The notes beneath the pieces were generated by a model. The model saw only the letters and a program-made list of their open reading frames with translations. It did no database searches and was not told the DNA's origin. The translations under genes and the position numbers were made by a program. A stretch of 64,000 bases of DNA, from contig JBDPYZ010000006.1 in NCBI GenBank assembly GCA_047291315.1, positions 65,691 to 129,690 of the forward strand. The letters are read 5' to 3'. This document shows, one piece after another, positions 49,433 to 60,433 of the stretch; the first letter of the stretch is position 1; each line of letters opens with the position of its first letter. The stretch comes from Arsenophonus fragariae (GTDB lineage: Bacteria > Pseudomonadota > Gammaproteobacteria > Enterobacterales > Enterobacteriaceae).

Positions 49433-49638
49433 AATGCGACAGAATCTAATTTTTTAGTAATATTATTATTTTCAGGTTATTAACGGATGTGACTTAGTTA
49501 TGTCTATTAATAAAAATATTATTTTTGTTAGGGCGAGATTGCTAATTTTTTCAAATTGATTAAATATCCTCCTTTTATGATAAGGCAACTTTTCGAGTAA
49601 GAGATCTATTAATCAATATATTTTTAGGGGCGGTATTT
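49433..49638. other. Upstream region of the 327-aa gene
   Basis: AT-rich, no gene. Presumed promoter region of the leader peptide and downstream gene. Confidence 0.4.
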
Positions 49639-49692
49639 ATGTTTACTCTCTATTTTGTAACTAAATTTAAAATACAGGGACTTCAAATATGA
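49639..49692 (+). CDS. Possible 17-aa leader peptide
   Basis: ATG 49639 with a strong aggggcgg ribosome site encodes MFTLYFVTKFKIQGLQI; its TGA overlaps the next ATG (ATGA). It may couple translation of the downstream gene, which has no good ribosome site of its own. Confidence 0.45.
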   Translation: MFTLYFVTKFKIQGLQI

Positions 49693-50672
49693 TTTTAGAC
49701 AGAAATTTATCAACAGAACTGAATATAGATACTCAATTTATCAATAAAGATAATCCGAGTATTATAGAAAATATAACTAATAATCCAGATAACTATGTGA
49801 ATTTTAGTGATAAAGGAAAATTATTGTTATCTATTGTTACATTAGGCATTAGTTATGTCATTATAAATTTGATTGAAGATCTCAATAAGGAAAAATCCCG
49901 ATCAGAATGTATTAATATAACTAAGAAGTTATTGTCTTCCTTCAATAATATAAAAGGAGAACAAAAGACTGTACATATCTCTTTACCTAAAGGGGAAACA
50001 CTAAAAATATCTGAACGATTTTGTGAAAAAGAGCAGAAATATCAAACAGTAATAGAATATAAAAAATGTATGTCTTTTAGACTTGGTAAATACAATGAAA
50101 GTAAATCTTATGTTGATAAAAGTTTCCAAGAAATAAAAAAAATGTTAGTAAAAGATATAATATCCCATGAATCTGATTATAGTTATAAGGATGAATCGCT
50201 TGTAATTTTAGCTAAAAATATACATCAAAAAGATATTGATGATTTGGATAAAAAGAAATGTGGTGAATACGTTATAAAAGCCAACACTCAAGATAATCCT
50301 ATTGTATATGATAAAAGAAATATAGAGGTTAAATTGAGAGAAACCTTTCGAGACGGGTTTATAGTTTTTTCTTTCATAGAAAAAAAAAACATTAGAAGAC
50401 AAAAACATTTAGTATTAGGTATAGTCACACCTGATAATCAATCATTTATACTTAGTACAAGCTCTGGGAATAGTAGAAGTATAAATAATAATGGGGGCAG
50501 TTTAAAATATATTAAATTAGGAACTAATGACAATATCACCCAAGTTGATAGAAATTTAATTTCTAAATTAAAAAAATTGAAACCTAATGAAGTAAATATT
50601 CCAAGTATAATAAATGAACTTTATATGATAAATCTATTTCGAGATAACAATTATATAAATAAAGCGGTTTAA
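49689..50672 (+). CDS. Unrecognised AT-rich protein (327 aa), candidate effector
   Basis: A 327-aa protein, MILDRNLSTELNIDTQFINK, with an N-terminal polar region, one hydrophobic stretch at about residues 46-62 (LLLSIVTLGISYVIINL), and a mixed alpha/beta C-terminal part with FRDGFIVFSFIEKKN and LVLGIVTPDNQSFILSTSSG. No signal peptide and no family recognised. Composition matches the effector cassette and GH30 gene, and the frame is fully open among pseudogenes, so selection is likely. A hydrophobic patch within an otherwise soluble, Asn/Lys-rich protein fits membrane-targeted effectors, but this is inference. Confidence 0.6.
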   Translation: MILDRNLSTELNIDTQFINKDNPSIIENITNNPDNYVNFSDKGKLLLSIVTLGISYVIINLIEDLNKEKSRSECINITKKLLSSFNNIKGEQKTVHISLPKGETLKISERFCEKEQKYQTVIEYKKCMSFRLGKYNESKSYVDKSFQEIKKMLVKDIISHESDYSYKDESLVILAKNIHQKDIDDLDKKKCGEYVIKANTQDNPIVYDKRNIEVKLRETFRDGFIVFSFIEKKNIRRQKHLVLGIVTPDNQSFILSTSSGNSRSINNNGGSLKYIKLGTNDNITQVDRNLISKLKKLKPNEVNIPSIINELYMINLFRDNNYINKAV

Positions 50673-50853
50673 TCCCTTATATCTTAAAATTTATTTAAAA
50701 TAGTAGCGATTAGATTTGGCGAGGTATATGTAGTCCGGATAAACCCTAGAGTTTATAGCCAGCTCAAAAGAAAATGACGCATATACTGAGCCACTCATCT
50801 GGAACCCGAACAGTTGTCCGTATTCCATAACGTATTTACAAGGATGGATAAAA
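50673..50853. other. Gap before IS110 remnant
   Basis: No gene; probably the left end of the IS110-like element. Confidence 0.35.
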
Positions 50854-51410
50854 ATGAGTCCGCCAAATCCACTTTGTTTTGGAATTGATATATCTAAAGC
50901 TTCTCCCGATATTGCCACGAACAGTAACATTGAGCAGTTTAATGTTGGGAATAACCATGTAGGTTTGATGCAAATTATTAGCTAAAAAGCATAGTGTAGC
51001 ACTGGTATTGATGGAGTCTACCAGTGGTCTGGAAGCTGCACGCTGCACTCGCCTATTAGCTTCAGACTGTATTTTGACGTTACCGTCATTAATCCGAAGC
51101 AATCCCGCGATTTTGCCCATTCCATGGGCTATTTAGCAAAAACTGACCACATTGAAGCCAGAGGGCTGGCTCAGATAGCAAAGGTAATCCAGCGTCACTT
51201 TAAACTAAAGCGTTTTATCCGTGCTCTTCCGGAAGTAGAACGTAAGGTGCTTACTGCTATGGTAGTGCAATGATGCTAACAGTAGAATAAAATCGTCTGC
51301 ATCCTTCTTATCCACATAGAAGAGAAAGCATTAATATTATCATTAAAGCGGTGGGAAATAGGTTAACTCGTCTCGATAATGGTATGAATAAACATATCCA
51401 AAGTCTCTGT
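50854..51410 (+). pseudogene. IS110-family transposase, truncated
   Basis: From ATG 50854 (aaggatgg ahead) the frame starts MSPPNPLCFGIDISKASPDI (first Asp of the DEDD RuvC-like site), then NVGNNHVGLMQIIS and a stop; further frames read LVLMESTSGLEAARC, VTVINPKQSRDFAHSMGYLA-type text, KTDHIEARGLAQIAKVIQRH and RALPEVERKVLTAM. It ends with ENRLTRLDNGMNKHIQSL and is cut before the C-terminal Ser domain. Several frameshifts. Confidence 0.83.
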
Positions 51411-51440
51411 CGCATTAATGTTAAAAGTTTGATTAGGGAT
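51410..51440. mobile_element. Solo IS6-like terminal fragment
   Basis: tgtcgcattaatgttaaaag ttgattaggg is the right end seen at 47905 and, reversed, at 45950. No transposase is attached, so it is a scar at the IS110/aminotransferase junction. Confidence 0.65.
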
Positions 51441-51608
51441 GATACCAACGGTGTAGCTCAGAAAATTGTAAGTCTGTGTTATAGAAAAGGTTTAATTCTA
51501 AATGTCACAGCGAAGAGTGTACTACGTATTTTACCGAGTTATTTAATTACAAGGGAAGAGCTGGATTACGCTGTTGAGATATTTAAGGATTGCTTTTCTG
51601 AAATCTAA
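51441..51608 (+). pseudogene. Class III aminotransferase (ArgD-like) C-terminal fragment
   Basis: Reads GVAQKIVSLCYRKGLILNVT, AKSVLRILPSYLITREELDY and AVEIFKDCFSEI, the last 55 residues of acetylornithine-type aminotransferases (VLRxLPxLxIxxxELDxAV). The lysine and cofactor domain are absent. A further short frame (NQISESEITTLEHTLNTRG) leads to the inverted-repeat boundary. Confidence 0.65.
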
Positions 51609-51675
51609 AGGAACGGATTTAAATCAGATAAGCGAAAGCGAGATTACCACGCTGGAACATACGCTTAATACCAGA

Positions 51676-51960
51676 GGCCAAAAAGCCGTTATCTGTGAGA
51701 TTGCCTCATTTAACGGCAATCACTTTTTAGGCGGAGTGGGAGGTTTCGGTATTTTAACATTAACCCCTTGCTTGAGTTTGGTAACAGGCTTCTTGGGCGG
51801 TTGTTTGGTTACTTTTGGAGGATTAGTTTTTTTTTGCCTATTTTTGGTACACAGCATTGACCCAGACCTTTTTACGGTAAACAGGGCTACTTTTTTTTGT
51901 CTGCTTCTTATGAAAAGCCTTTCTGGGACAATTTAGACCTAATTTATTGCGTTTCGTCAT
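51676..51960 (-). pseudogene. FinO/ProQ-family gene, right copy, truncated
   Basis: Same N-terminal half as the left copy, from MTKRNKLGLNCPRKAFHK to ITAFWP, with the same internal stops. It is cut at 51675 where the inverted repeat ends. Confidence 0.85.
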
Positions 51961-51963
51961 GGT

Positions 51964-52861
51964 TTAATCTTTGAACAGGTTACTCATTTCAGTATCAGTT
52001 AAACCCGTAAATTTCATCACTGATTGCCCATCCATACCACTTTGAAGCATTTGACGCGCTATCTTCATCGATGCTTATTTTTCGCCTTCAAGTTTACCTT
52101 GTCGCACACCTTCTTACCTTAATGCCTGAGCAATCCTCATCAGTGCCACCTCGTGTTTCTCTGATTGTTCGGCTATCTCGATGATAAATTACATCGTTTT
52201 TTGTGCGTTTCTTTCCTGTATGAGATAGTTAAACAGGGTGATTACTTGATTATGGGTATAATAATTATACGACAACAGTTTAACAATTTCATTCAGTAAC
52301 TCCGTCATGTTTCGTCTACGAATGTGCTTCTGTAGTAATTCTAATAGCACCATTCTACGGTGTTCCATAATTTCACCGTCTTTTAGTGTTGTCACATCGA
52401 CTAACTTAAACGGTTGGTATATATTTTTTCTGCAATATCTCTCTGCCACTAAAGCAATTCAGCCAACCAGTACTATACAGATGCGGACTTTTCTCACCAC
52501 AATAAAACAAGATAGGAAAAACCAGAGGCAACTCCTTGTCGCCAGCTTCTAAATTTTTTTGCATCGCAAACATACTATAGCGCATAAGTCGCCATGCCAT
52601 CAATTTATCGGGTATGGACTGATGCGCTATTAGCAAATAGAGATAACTTTGACCCTGTTTAGTATTGGAGTATATCACTCTGATAGTTTTTCATCTCACT
52701 ATCGACAAATGAGCCGGACTCTGCCTTTTGGCTGTCTAATTCACACAGTGCTTTAATCTCATTAGGCAGCTAAATATCGAAGAAATCTTTCGCTGTCTCT
52801 TTCTCACTTAAAAACTGTTTGAATACGGCATCGTAGGGCGTCCGGGTGAATTTTTTCTCAT
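51964..52861 (-). pseudogene. Rpn/YhgA-like nuclease-transposase, right copy, broken
   Basis: Mirror copy of 12057-12957 with the same start deletion, TAG and C-terminal lesions; small private differences near 52440-52500 (CFSGREILQ) show independent drift. Confidence 0.88.
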
Positions 52862-52868
52862 TTAAGAT

Positions 52869-53873
52869 TTAAGCGTATTTTCTAATATATTGATATGTTA
52901 ATGGATAGTTTTCACCATTTTCTAATATAAAATTATCTATTTCTTTAAGTAATTCTGATTTTTTAATATTATTTTTATCTACTTTTGCGTAAATATCACC
53001 ATTTATTGGACCTCTATAAAATTTATTAAGATATGAAGAAATTTCTGAACGATTTAATTCCTTAATTTCATTATTAAATTCTTTGGCAAGATTTTCTTGT
53101 GTATTTTTTCTTATTCCGTTAATTGATTGAGCAAAATGATAAATCCACTCATTTTCTGTTCCTATTGTTTTTGTGATATCCATGCCATCAATAGAATCTA
53201 GTGAAGAACGCTGTTGGGCATAATAATCAAAACATTTCATTTGTAATGAAATCCATTTTTGGGCGAAACGCCGGTTAATAGCCATTTCTTGCTTTGATTC
53301 TTCATCCAATAAATGCAGATTGACCCTTCCCTGATTGGCTAAAGAAACGCCTTCTAATTTATTTTGCTTACCATTATATTTTACTTTATTTAAAGCTACA
53401 TCGAGACCTTCACGAATAACGGTATTTTTATCTAAAAACTCACTATTATTGGTTAATTCTCTTTCCTTTAAAGAATAAACATCTTTTTCAGTACTCCCAT
53501 AAAACAATGCACGTTCATCCATAACATCTTTAATGGAAAAATAAAAAATATATGTACCATCTTCGTTTTGAGTAATAGATGCTTTAAATTTGTCTTGATA
53601 AACAGGATATGTCATTTCCTTAAGTTGATAAAAAGAAATAACTTTTTTTAATATAGATTCAGTATCAGGTTCATCATTGTTATGTGTTAACTCATAAATT
53701 TTTTCCAAAGCTTCACTTGTGTTTGTTCTACAAACCCAATCTTTAATTTTCTCCCATATTCCAATATGGGCAGCTTCTTCCTTTGATGAACTTTCAACAG
53801 CATGCTTAATAGCTTCATCAGTAAGCGTTCTATTGAATACGAATAATGAATTACTTTGAATAGAAAGTGACAT
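52869..53873 (-). CDS. SopD/SopD2-like type III effector, right copy
   Basis: A 334-aa protein identical in sequence to the left copy at 11045, with the same aggcgg ribosome site and the WEKIKDWV motif. Host-cell role as for SopD-family effectors (inferred). Identity over 1005 bases contrasts with the indels elsewhere in the arms, suggesting either recent duplication with purifying selection or gene conversion. Confidence 0.82.
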   Translation of the reverse strand: MSLSIQSNSLFVFNRTLTDEAIKHAVESSSKEEAAHIGIWEKIKDWVCRTNTSEALEKIYELTHNNDEPDTESILKKVISFYQLKEMTYPVYQDKFKASITQNEDGTYIFYFSIKDVMDERALFYGSTEKDVYSLKERELTNNSEFLDKNTVIREGLDVALNKVKYNGKQNKLEGVSLANQGRVNLHLLDEESKQEMAINRRFAQKWISLQMKCFDYYAQQRSSLDSIDGMDITKTIGTENEWIYHFAQSINGIRKNTQENLAKEFNNEIKELNRSEISSYLNKFYRGPINGDIYAKVDKNNIKKSELLKEIDNFILENGENYPLTYQYIRKYA

Positions 53874-53968
53874 AATACCGCCTTTTTTTTACTCAAATTT
53901 ATTTTAATAATTGCAAACAGGATATATTTAATACGCTATTTATTCATCCCATTACACCATCTTTAACA

Positions 53969-53993
53969 TAAACGCCCCTATTTGCTCAGGGGC
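53969..53993 (-). terminator. Terminator, right-arm copy
   Basis: Mirror of 10925-10949: gcccct / aggggc stem with flanking A and T runs. Confidence 0.65.
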
Positions 53994-53997
53994 ATTT

Positions 53998-54372
53998 TTT
54001 TTATAACTCGCACTAAATCTGTATTGTCTCTGCTTTCAAGCACGACACCCGCTTCTTTGGCGCTTTTCTGGGCTTCACAAAAAGTAGATGACTTCACCAT
54101 CGGTAAGTCGCCAAGCGTCCCCTGTATCGTTTGCAAGCCTTGCCATCCAAATTTTGTTATTTTTGTTGGCTATAATTAACCGCTTTTTGCTAGTCGTAAT
54201 TTTTTTCTGCCTCAGACAACTCGGTGGATAACACTTTATAGTGCTCCCCGATTTACGCAAGGCTTTTTTCGTCTGTGGCATCATCGAGGGCGATTAATAC
54301 TGCTTCCTGCTTTTGTCTTAATTTTTCGGGGCCTTCACGCAAAACATCCCTGAGTGACAACCGTTTATTCGA
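53998..54372 (-). other. Degraded sequence after recT, right copy
   Basis: Mirror of 10546-10920, with the same broken coiled-coil-like pieces. No product can be named. Confidence 0.35.
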
Positions 54373-55026
54373 AGTAGAAGCGGCTCTAAGCGGTTTTTTC
54401 GCTAAATTGATAATCTTGTACCTTAAGCAGCGAAAACAACTCAGAGACATAAGGAAGCTGTCTAGCGAGGCGATGAATGACAGTTTTAAGCGCCATTCTG
54501 TCAAACCACTGCTCCCACGCCGTTGAGTATTTCCCTTTAGTGGTGACATCACGGACTCATTCTACTTCGATTTTTGACATCACTTCAATTACGATTTCAC
54601 CGCTATTCAGTTTTGCGAAAGCGTAGACTTTCACAACCTCATCACCATCAATAAACGTCGGACGGTGGGTTAAGTGTTAGCCGTTTTCGTCAATCACATA
54701 CTCAAATTAATCTTGGGAATAAACCACTTTTGCAATGATATTCGCCACCTGCCAAGATTGACGGGCACGTTTAATCACAGCATCAACCATTGGCATGTAG
54801 ACGTTTTTTTTACAAACTGGTTGTTAATTTTGGTGCTGCGAAAAACCAGCGACGCTTCTATTCCGTCTGGCATCAGTCCATCTTTGTCGCATCGTGTTAA
54901 TGTCAGCACCAGTGATTGCTTGTCTGCCGTTTGGATGAATTGCTCACCCATGACCTGAGCCTGCAACAGGGCGGCGATTCTTTGTTGCATAATGACCGAT
55001 TGCAGGTTGGCATAAACGTTGTCCAT
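54373..55026 (-). pseudogene. recT: RecT annealing protein, right copy, broken
   Basis: Mirror of the left recT remnant with the same frameshift after TSTCQWLML and the same stops, so the decay predates the duplication. Confidence 0.8.
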
Positions 55027-55043
55027 GGTTTCCAGTTCGGTAT

Positions 55044-56601
55044 TTATCCCACAGCTTCTTCTACCACCAAAGCTTTTCTGTGTCGTCTATCTGCCTGTTT
55101 CGCCCATAAAGGGCGAAATATCGTAGCAAAGACTTGCGTTTCTATGCGCGTTTCCAGAGAATCAATCACACTGTTAACCTAAATAACGCCCTCTTCGCTA
55201 TCTTCTTCGTCCAGCATGCCAAGTTGCACAGGAGAGCGCCCACATTCAGGCATTTTGCCAATCACACAGAAAATAAAATCAATATCGAGGTTAAAAACCT
55301 GATTAGCGATAATCTGATAGAACACTGCTTGCAGGAAATTGCCAAACTTGTCAACGGATTTACCGAAGTCATGGACATTATTGGTCGTTTTCACATCGAG
55401 GATGAACGGCACACCGGAATAAAGTCCAAACCAGTCAGGGCGGATTTTCAACAATGTTCCCCTCTCAGTTCGAGAGAATATTGAAAACGCTGGGTCACCG
55501 TTTTCCAGTAACTCTTCAACCATTGAATAGGCAAGCGTAGAATCACACATCATCTCAACCGGTTCAAAGTCGTCTTTTTAAAGAACGATTTGATTATTAG
55601 CTACCGCCTCAGCTTCAAAATCAGCCAATGCCTGCTTATCGTCTTTGGTTCACATTTAGTTCAAGAGCGGAAATGTACTGCATTACAAACATTTCTGGCT
55701 CCAGTATGGCTGTGTGTATAGCCGTACTAATCAAAAACGCCTCTTGTTTTATCTCCTTAATTAGAGTTTTTTTGTACAAGTTTAACACTGCAATAGTGTC
55801 ACTTTGTTGAACCAACCTGATTTGTGTACTCGAATAACCATTTGCCGCATGATAGGTACTGTTTTAGAGACCACGAACAATCAAGCTTTCTTTGGATTTC
55901 ACTGCATCAACACATCCGTTAAACATCTTAAGCCTGATATTTTCTCCACTCATGATTTTTCCGTTAACAGGAGAAAAAACAGAAAAGATAGAATTGTTTG
56001 TACAATTATCAACCGATTTGCCATCAGAGGTATCTATCACATTTTCAGGCGATTCCTTCCCCGGGTTTTCCACAGGGATAACTACATGTTCGGTGGATAA
56101 CTCTGTTGATTGCGTTAATAACCTTTCTTCTTGTCCGCCCTCAAAAAGGGTAATCACTATTTCTTTAATTTCATTTAGGGAAATCGCTTTGTTTGCTTCC
56201 CTCATTTGCAAGGATACCGCTTCACGAAGTTCGGTATATTGCTCAAAAAGCTCGGGTTCCTCTGAAGGATTGGCGAGCAATTCATTAGCGTCTCTAATTT
56301 CGCCATCGTCGTATTCTTCCTGAATGCCAAAAATAGTTAACAAAGAACAGAACAAATCTATCTCCTGTTCTTCGGTAATATCCGTCTGTTTTTCCTTATT
56401 AGCGATATATTCCTGAGCGCTGATTTCTTCCAATCGAGGCGATTTGTAGAAACAGCAATTTGCACCATCGGTTTCAAAGATGTATTGAGACGACAATTTC
56501 TTGCCGGCGATTTTCGTCTCTGCTGAAAGATAGACTGGAGAGGTTGTTTTTCCGTTTTCGTGGTCAACCGTCATGGTTATCGTTGCTTTGAAATATTTCA
56601 T
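55044..56601 (-). pseudogene. recE: RecE-type exonuclease, right copy, partly open
   Basis: The N-terminal 245 codons (56601-55864) are open here, from MKYFKATITMTVDHENGK to VKSKESLIVRGL, restoring the part that is frameshifted on the left. A TAG then separates it from the exonuclease domain, which carries the core (ILDVKTTNNVHDFGKSVDKF, MPECGRSPVQLGMLDEED) but with stops near 55180 and 55560. Substitutions in this region (QVFNLDIDFIFCV) are more numerous than elsewhere in the arms. Non-functional as a nuclease. Confidence 0.83.
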
Positions 56602-56960
56602 TATTTTTCCCCCTCGATGCTGTTATTAGCTTGTTGTTCTAATCTCCTCAGTATTAAGCCTCTGGCTATGGGTAACACCTGTTCGCTTTGACTATCCGAA
56701 CAATGACAACAAGCACCTGAACACGCTTTCATCGTTGAAGGCTTGTAAAAAAGTGACTTAAATTGTTTGCGGTTAATTTTTTCAACAAACTCAATACACG
56801 CCTCTTCAAGGTTGACGTAGGGGCGGTTACCGAGTCTGGCACGCCAGAATAATCTCACAAGGGATAATGAAAGCTGTCCACAGTGACAACAGGCAAAACG
56901 CACATCGGTGCGCCCCTCATAGGTTCGCCGAAATCCGTTGATGGTATAAGTGTATTTCAT
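56601..56960 (-). CDS. Cysteine-rich hypothetical protein, right copy
   Basis: 119 aa, identical to the left copy (7957-8316) with both CCHC clusters. Overlaps its neighbours in the same coupled way. Confidence 0.6.
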   Translation of the reverse strand: MKYTYTINGFRRTYEGRTDVRFACCHCGQLSLSLVRLFWRARLGNRPYVNLEEACIEFVEKINRKQFKSLFYKPSTMKACSGACCHCSDSQSEQVLPIARGLILRRLEQQANNSIEGEK

Positions 56961-57130
56961 ACAGCACCTCCAGCAGGTTGAAAAACCTGAGCGAGTTGAT
57001 GAAAAAGTAAATTCGCAGAAATATAGCAGTCAAAGCCTTGGGATTTACCAAAAGCCCTTAGCTTGAAAGCAGAATGCATCTCGGCTTTTTGATAGATGAT
57101 TTGAAATTTATTATTGACCGTTATCCGCAT
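56957..57130 (-). CDS. Small conserved hypothetical protein, right copy
   Basis: 57 aa, identical to the left copy at 7787-7960. Confidence 0.5.
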   Translation of the reverse strand: MRITVNNKFQIIYQKAEMHSAFKLRAFGKSQGFDCYISANLLFHQLAQVFQPAGGAV

Positions 57131-57401
57131 ATGGATAACTTTTCTCTGACGAAACAAATAAAACCACCTTAATATGCCACGACTGAATAACCCTATTTCT
57201 TTTTGATTACAGATGACATTCGCACTCGGCTTCCTCGCCTGTTCACTCGCTCCGCTCGGTCGCAGACTTGCTTGCACAGATAGCGTGGGATTTTAATTAA
57301 AAAATCTTTTTAATTAAGTCTGAAATATTCCACTATACAGCTGTTATAGCTAGGCATCAAAAGTATTAGCTTATTCCTTAAATCAGGCACAAAATGAATA
57401 A
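57131..57401. repeat. 270-bp dispersed repeat, copy 2
   Basis: Right-arm mirror of 7517-7786; see also 40713-40985. Confidence 0.75.
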
Positions 57402-58095
57402 AAAACTGCTCTATCGGAGTAAAAAACGCGCTGCAAAAAGGCGACATATGGGTGAAAGGATCACATCAGTTCAAGGATTTCGACAAATACCTAGTGCCGG
57501 TTGAGAAATTTACCGCCTTAAAAATATCCAGTAAATTACCGTTGGCCGTGTCTATCGACTGTGATCAATGCCTGTGTGATCGTCTGGTCTTGCTGGATAC
57601 CAAATTGGCAAAATTAACCATCTGGATAAAACACATCGCTTACCAGACACCATCGTTACAGATTCACACCGCTTAATGCTGTAGTGCTCTGATGCCGCAA
57701 ACCCTGATCAATCAGCTATGACATATCAAGATCACCTAACTGCTGATAATGGACTGCTTTCACACAACACTTCACACACCTGAAAACGGGTAACATGAGC
57801 AAGGATAAAACCTTGCTCATGACGGATATCCTAGCTGATGCGATCAACCTGTGTCTGACAAAAATGGCCGAGTCCTGCCCTGGTACAACTTATTCCAACC
57901 TGTCGTGGCTGCAAGCTTGGCATATTAGGGATGATACTTACGGGTCAGCATTGGCAGAACTAGTCAACGCCCAATTTCATCAATCCTTTGCCGATAACTG
58001 GAGCGCTGGAACGACATTATCGTCGAATGGACAAAACTTCAAAGTTGGTAGCAAAGCAGAAAGCACAGTGCATATCAATCATCTTACTTCAACGA
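57398..58095 (+). pseudogene. tnpA: Tn3-family transposase fragment, right copy
   Basis: Mirror of the left fragment: GSHQFKDFDKYLVPVEKF, LLDTKLAKLTIWIKH (frame altered relative to left), ADAINLCLTKMAESCPGTT and GQNFKVGSKAEST. Same missing ends; a private indel near 57605 changes the frame. Confidence 0.87.
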
Positions 58096-58291
58096 ATATA
58101 TCCTTTTTTTCCACTTCAAAATATTGCGGAAATTTTTTACTGGGGCTGCACATTCTGACGGATTTTCACCCCTTACTTTCCCTGCCATACACAGAGAAAC
58201 CGGTAAAATGTTCGTCTCTTTATCAACGTTTTGTGCAATTGAATAATTGAAATGTAGTTATTATCAGCAAAAATAAAAATGCTTTTCTCAT
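58096..58291 (-). pseudogene. trbM: TrbM-like remnant, right copy
   Basis: Start MRKAFLFLLIITT at 58291, diverging from the left copy after the signal peptide (private indels near 58240), with the NPSECAAPVKNF-type segment downstream. Dead. Confidence 0.5.
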
Positions 58292-58293
58292 TT

Positions 58294-58684
58294 TTCCCCT
58301 TTTATGTTTTAATAAATTGAATGCGATAACTTGATAACAGTGAAGGTCTGTATTGATACAATATACAAGCTACCTTTCCCTGTTTTATGAGTTCCGATTT
58401 CAGGCTATTAAAACGGTACTATTTGCTCCAATAATAACAACATCAGCATGAGCAAGTGCATATTGGTAGTTCAGTGAAGGTAATGCCTTTAAATTATGAC
58501 TATGTACGGTATATATCCAATGCTGTCCGGTATCTTTTGACGGTATTAACCCCTCAAATAGTTTGATTTCGGGTAAAGTTGGATTGATGATTTCCGACTT
58601 TTTGACGTTAAAATCAATTTCCGTTGGTTGAGGTGATGAACAACCCACTAACAAAATAAAGACAATAAACATTATTCTTGACAT
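58294..58684 (-). pseudogene. Cag12-like lipoprotein, right copy, truncated
   Basis: Same start and lipobox as the left gene with one codon fewer in the proline stretch, but the frame ends after VVIIGANST and a changed VLIA, losing the last third. Confidence 0.65.
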
Positions 58685-58699
58685 ATTCTTCCTCGTTAT

Positions 58700-60433
58700 C
58701 TAGCTTTGAGATATCAACGGCTAACCCTTCGCGACAATTTCTTTCTCAAAGATCTCCTGACTTGGCATGAGAAATAAATCGCTCTTTTTTCTTGAAGAAA
58801 TGCTTAATTTGGGGAGAAAAATTTCAAAAAATCATAATAGAAATAAGGGTCAAAATAATAAAAGGCTTTTTACAGGCGATGGGATTTTCGCTTTGCATGT
58901 TAATAATTTCGTCACTAAACTTTAGCATCAATAGCTCGTTACTGGTAATTAAAAGGACTCAATCAGATTTTTTGATTCTCTCCTTGACATACTCCCTTTA
59001 TGACGACTTATGCTTTTTGATGACACTTCAACTGGTACTGTTCCTAGTGATTCAGATAACATTCTTGCATCACTGTTCTCATAAGCTAAATAGATAATTT
59101 TACACGGCGCACTCGATAACCGGATTTTACTGCCTGCGTAACCATGTATTTCATCAAGTTGTGACCGCCTGATAAACAATCAATAATTTCAATTTATATC
59201 CGACAATCATGAGCAATAGTCTGATTCGGTAGTCTTTTCTAAATTTAACTGTAATACCATCTGAAAACGTTAATTATTTTAGAAGCCAAGCCCGCATTAT
59301 CACCAGAGACACAATAATAGATTATTATCTGTTCCTGACGGACTTTTCTTAAATCAAAATCATTACCATTTGTTGCTTTTTCGACATTAGGATTTCTGAA
59401 AGGTGACAGCGCATTCAAAAAAACACTTTCCGCTTGTGAACCAGGTTTATCTTACATTTTCAGATAGGTATTTAACCCATCTAATTCAATATATAATAAT
59501 ATTTTCTGCTTACCTTTCACAGAGAGTCTTTTAGAGACTCAAAAAAGTTGATAATGTCATTATGGTTAACCCGTATAAAAAGCTCAGTCATTTTGAAATG
59601 ATTGTGGATCGCTTTGATCTCTATTTCATCTAAATACGTTTTATCATGTTCAATATAAAATTTGAGCTCAATAACTATTGACTGAAAAAAGTTACACGCA
59701 CATTTATTTAAAAATGCGCCTAAGGCCTTTTCATCAAAGGGGTAAAATATTTTAGCTAAATTTTCAAGCTGGTTAAAGCCCGATTTCGTCCCTAACTGGA
59801 TGTAGAAAAGCGGATTAAAACGATGGGTATCAGGACTAAACGGATCGAATTTATAAACCTGTTGGCCTAAAAGGTATTTTCTGACTAATGAGTGGATATC
59901 AAAACATTCTCTTTTAGGGTCAAGAGTAATGACCCTCCACCAATATTTTATTGGGAATTACAATCCCTGCCCGGGTCCCTACTCACATTTCGCTAATACC
60001 GCTCCGATATAACGGATGCTCTTATTATTCAATGACCCAACAATAATGCCATTTTTCTCATACCCATCGAACGTAAAATTGCCGTATTTTTTTTCACTTC
60101 CTCAAGGGTGAAAATTTTGCATTGCCATAAATATTTTTATCTTTTTCGTTGAGTTTTATCAGTGCTAACACAGGTAGAAGACAGGCAATCCCCAAACCCA
60201 CCACTAAAGCCAGATAAGCCAGTAATTGTCCCTATCACAGCACTATCTAGGATTGCCTTGTTAAAGACTTCCATGCGATAACTGCTAAAAATGCTTAACC
60301 CGGATTTAAAAATCCAAAATTCTCTTATTTGATGAAAATAAAATAAGAAAAACAAGACAGAGCCAGATAAATAAGTTAACAGTAGCATCATCATCAGCAG
60401 TACCAATGATTGAGGACGATTAAATGTCTTCAT
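58700..60433 (-). pseudogene. virD4: VirD4 coupling protein, right copy, decayed
   Basis: Mirror of the left virD4 with most of the same lesions. Here the N-terminal frame runs on past LDSAVIGTITGLSGFSGGFG, where the left copy stops, and the SESLGTVPVEVSSKSISR segment is followed by a shifted RHKGSMSRRE. Inactive. Confidence 0.85.
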
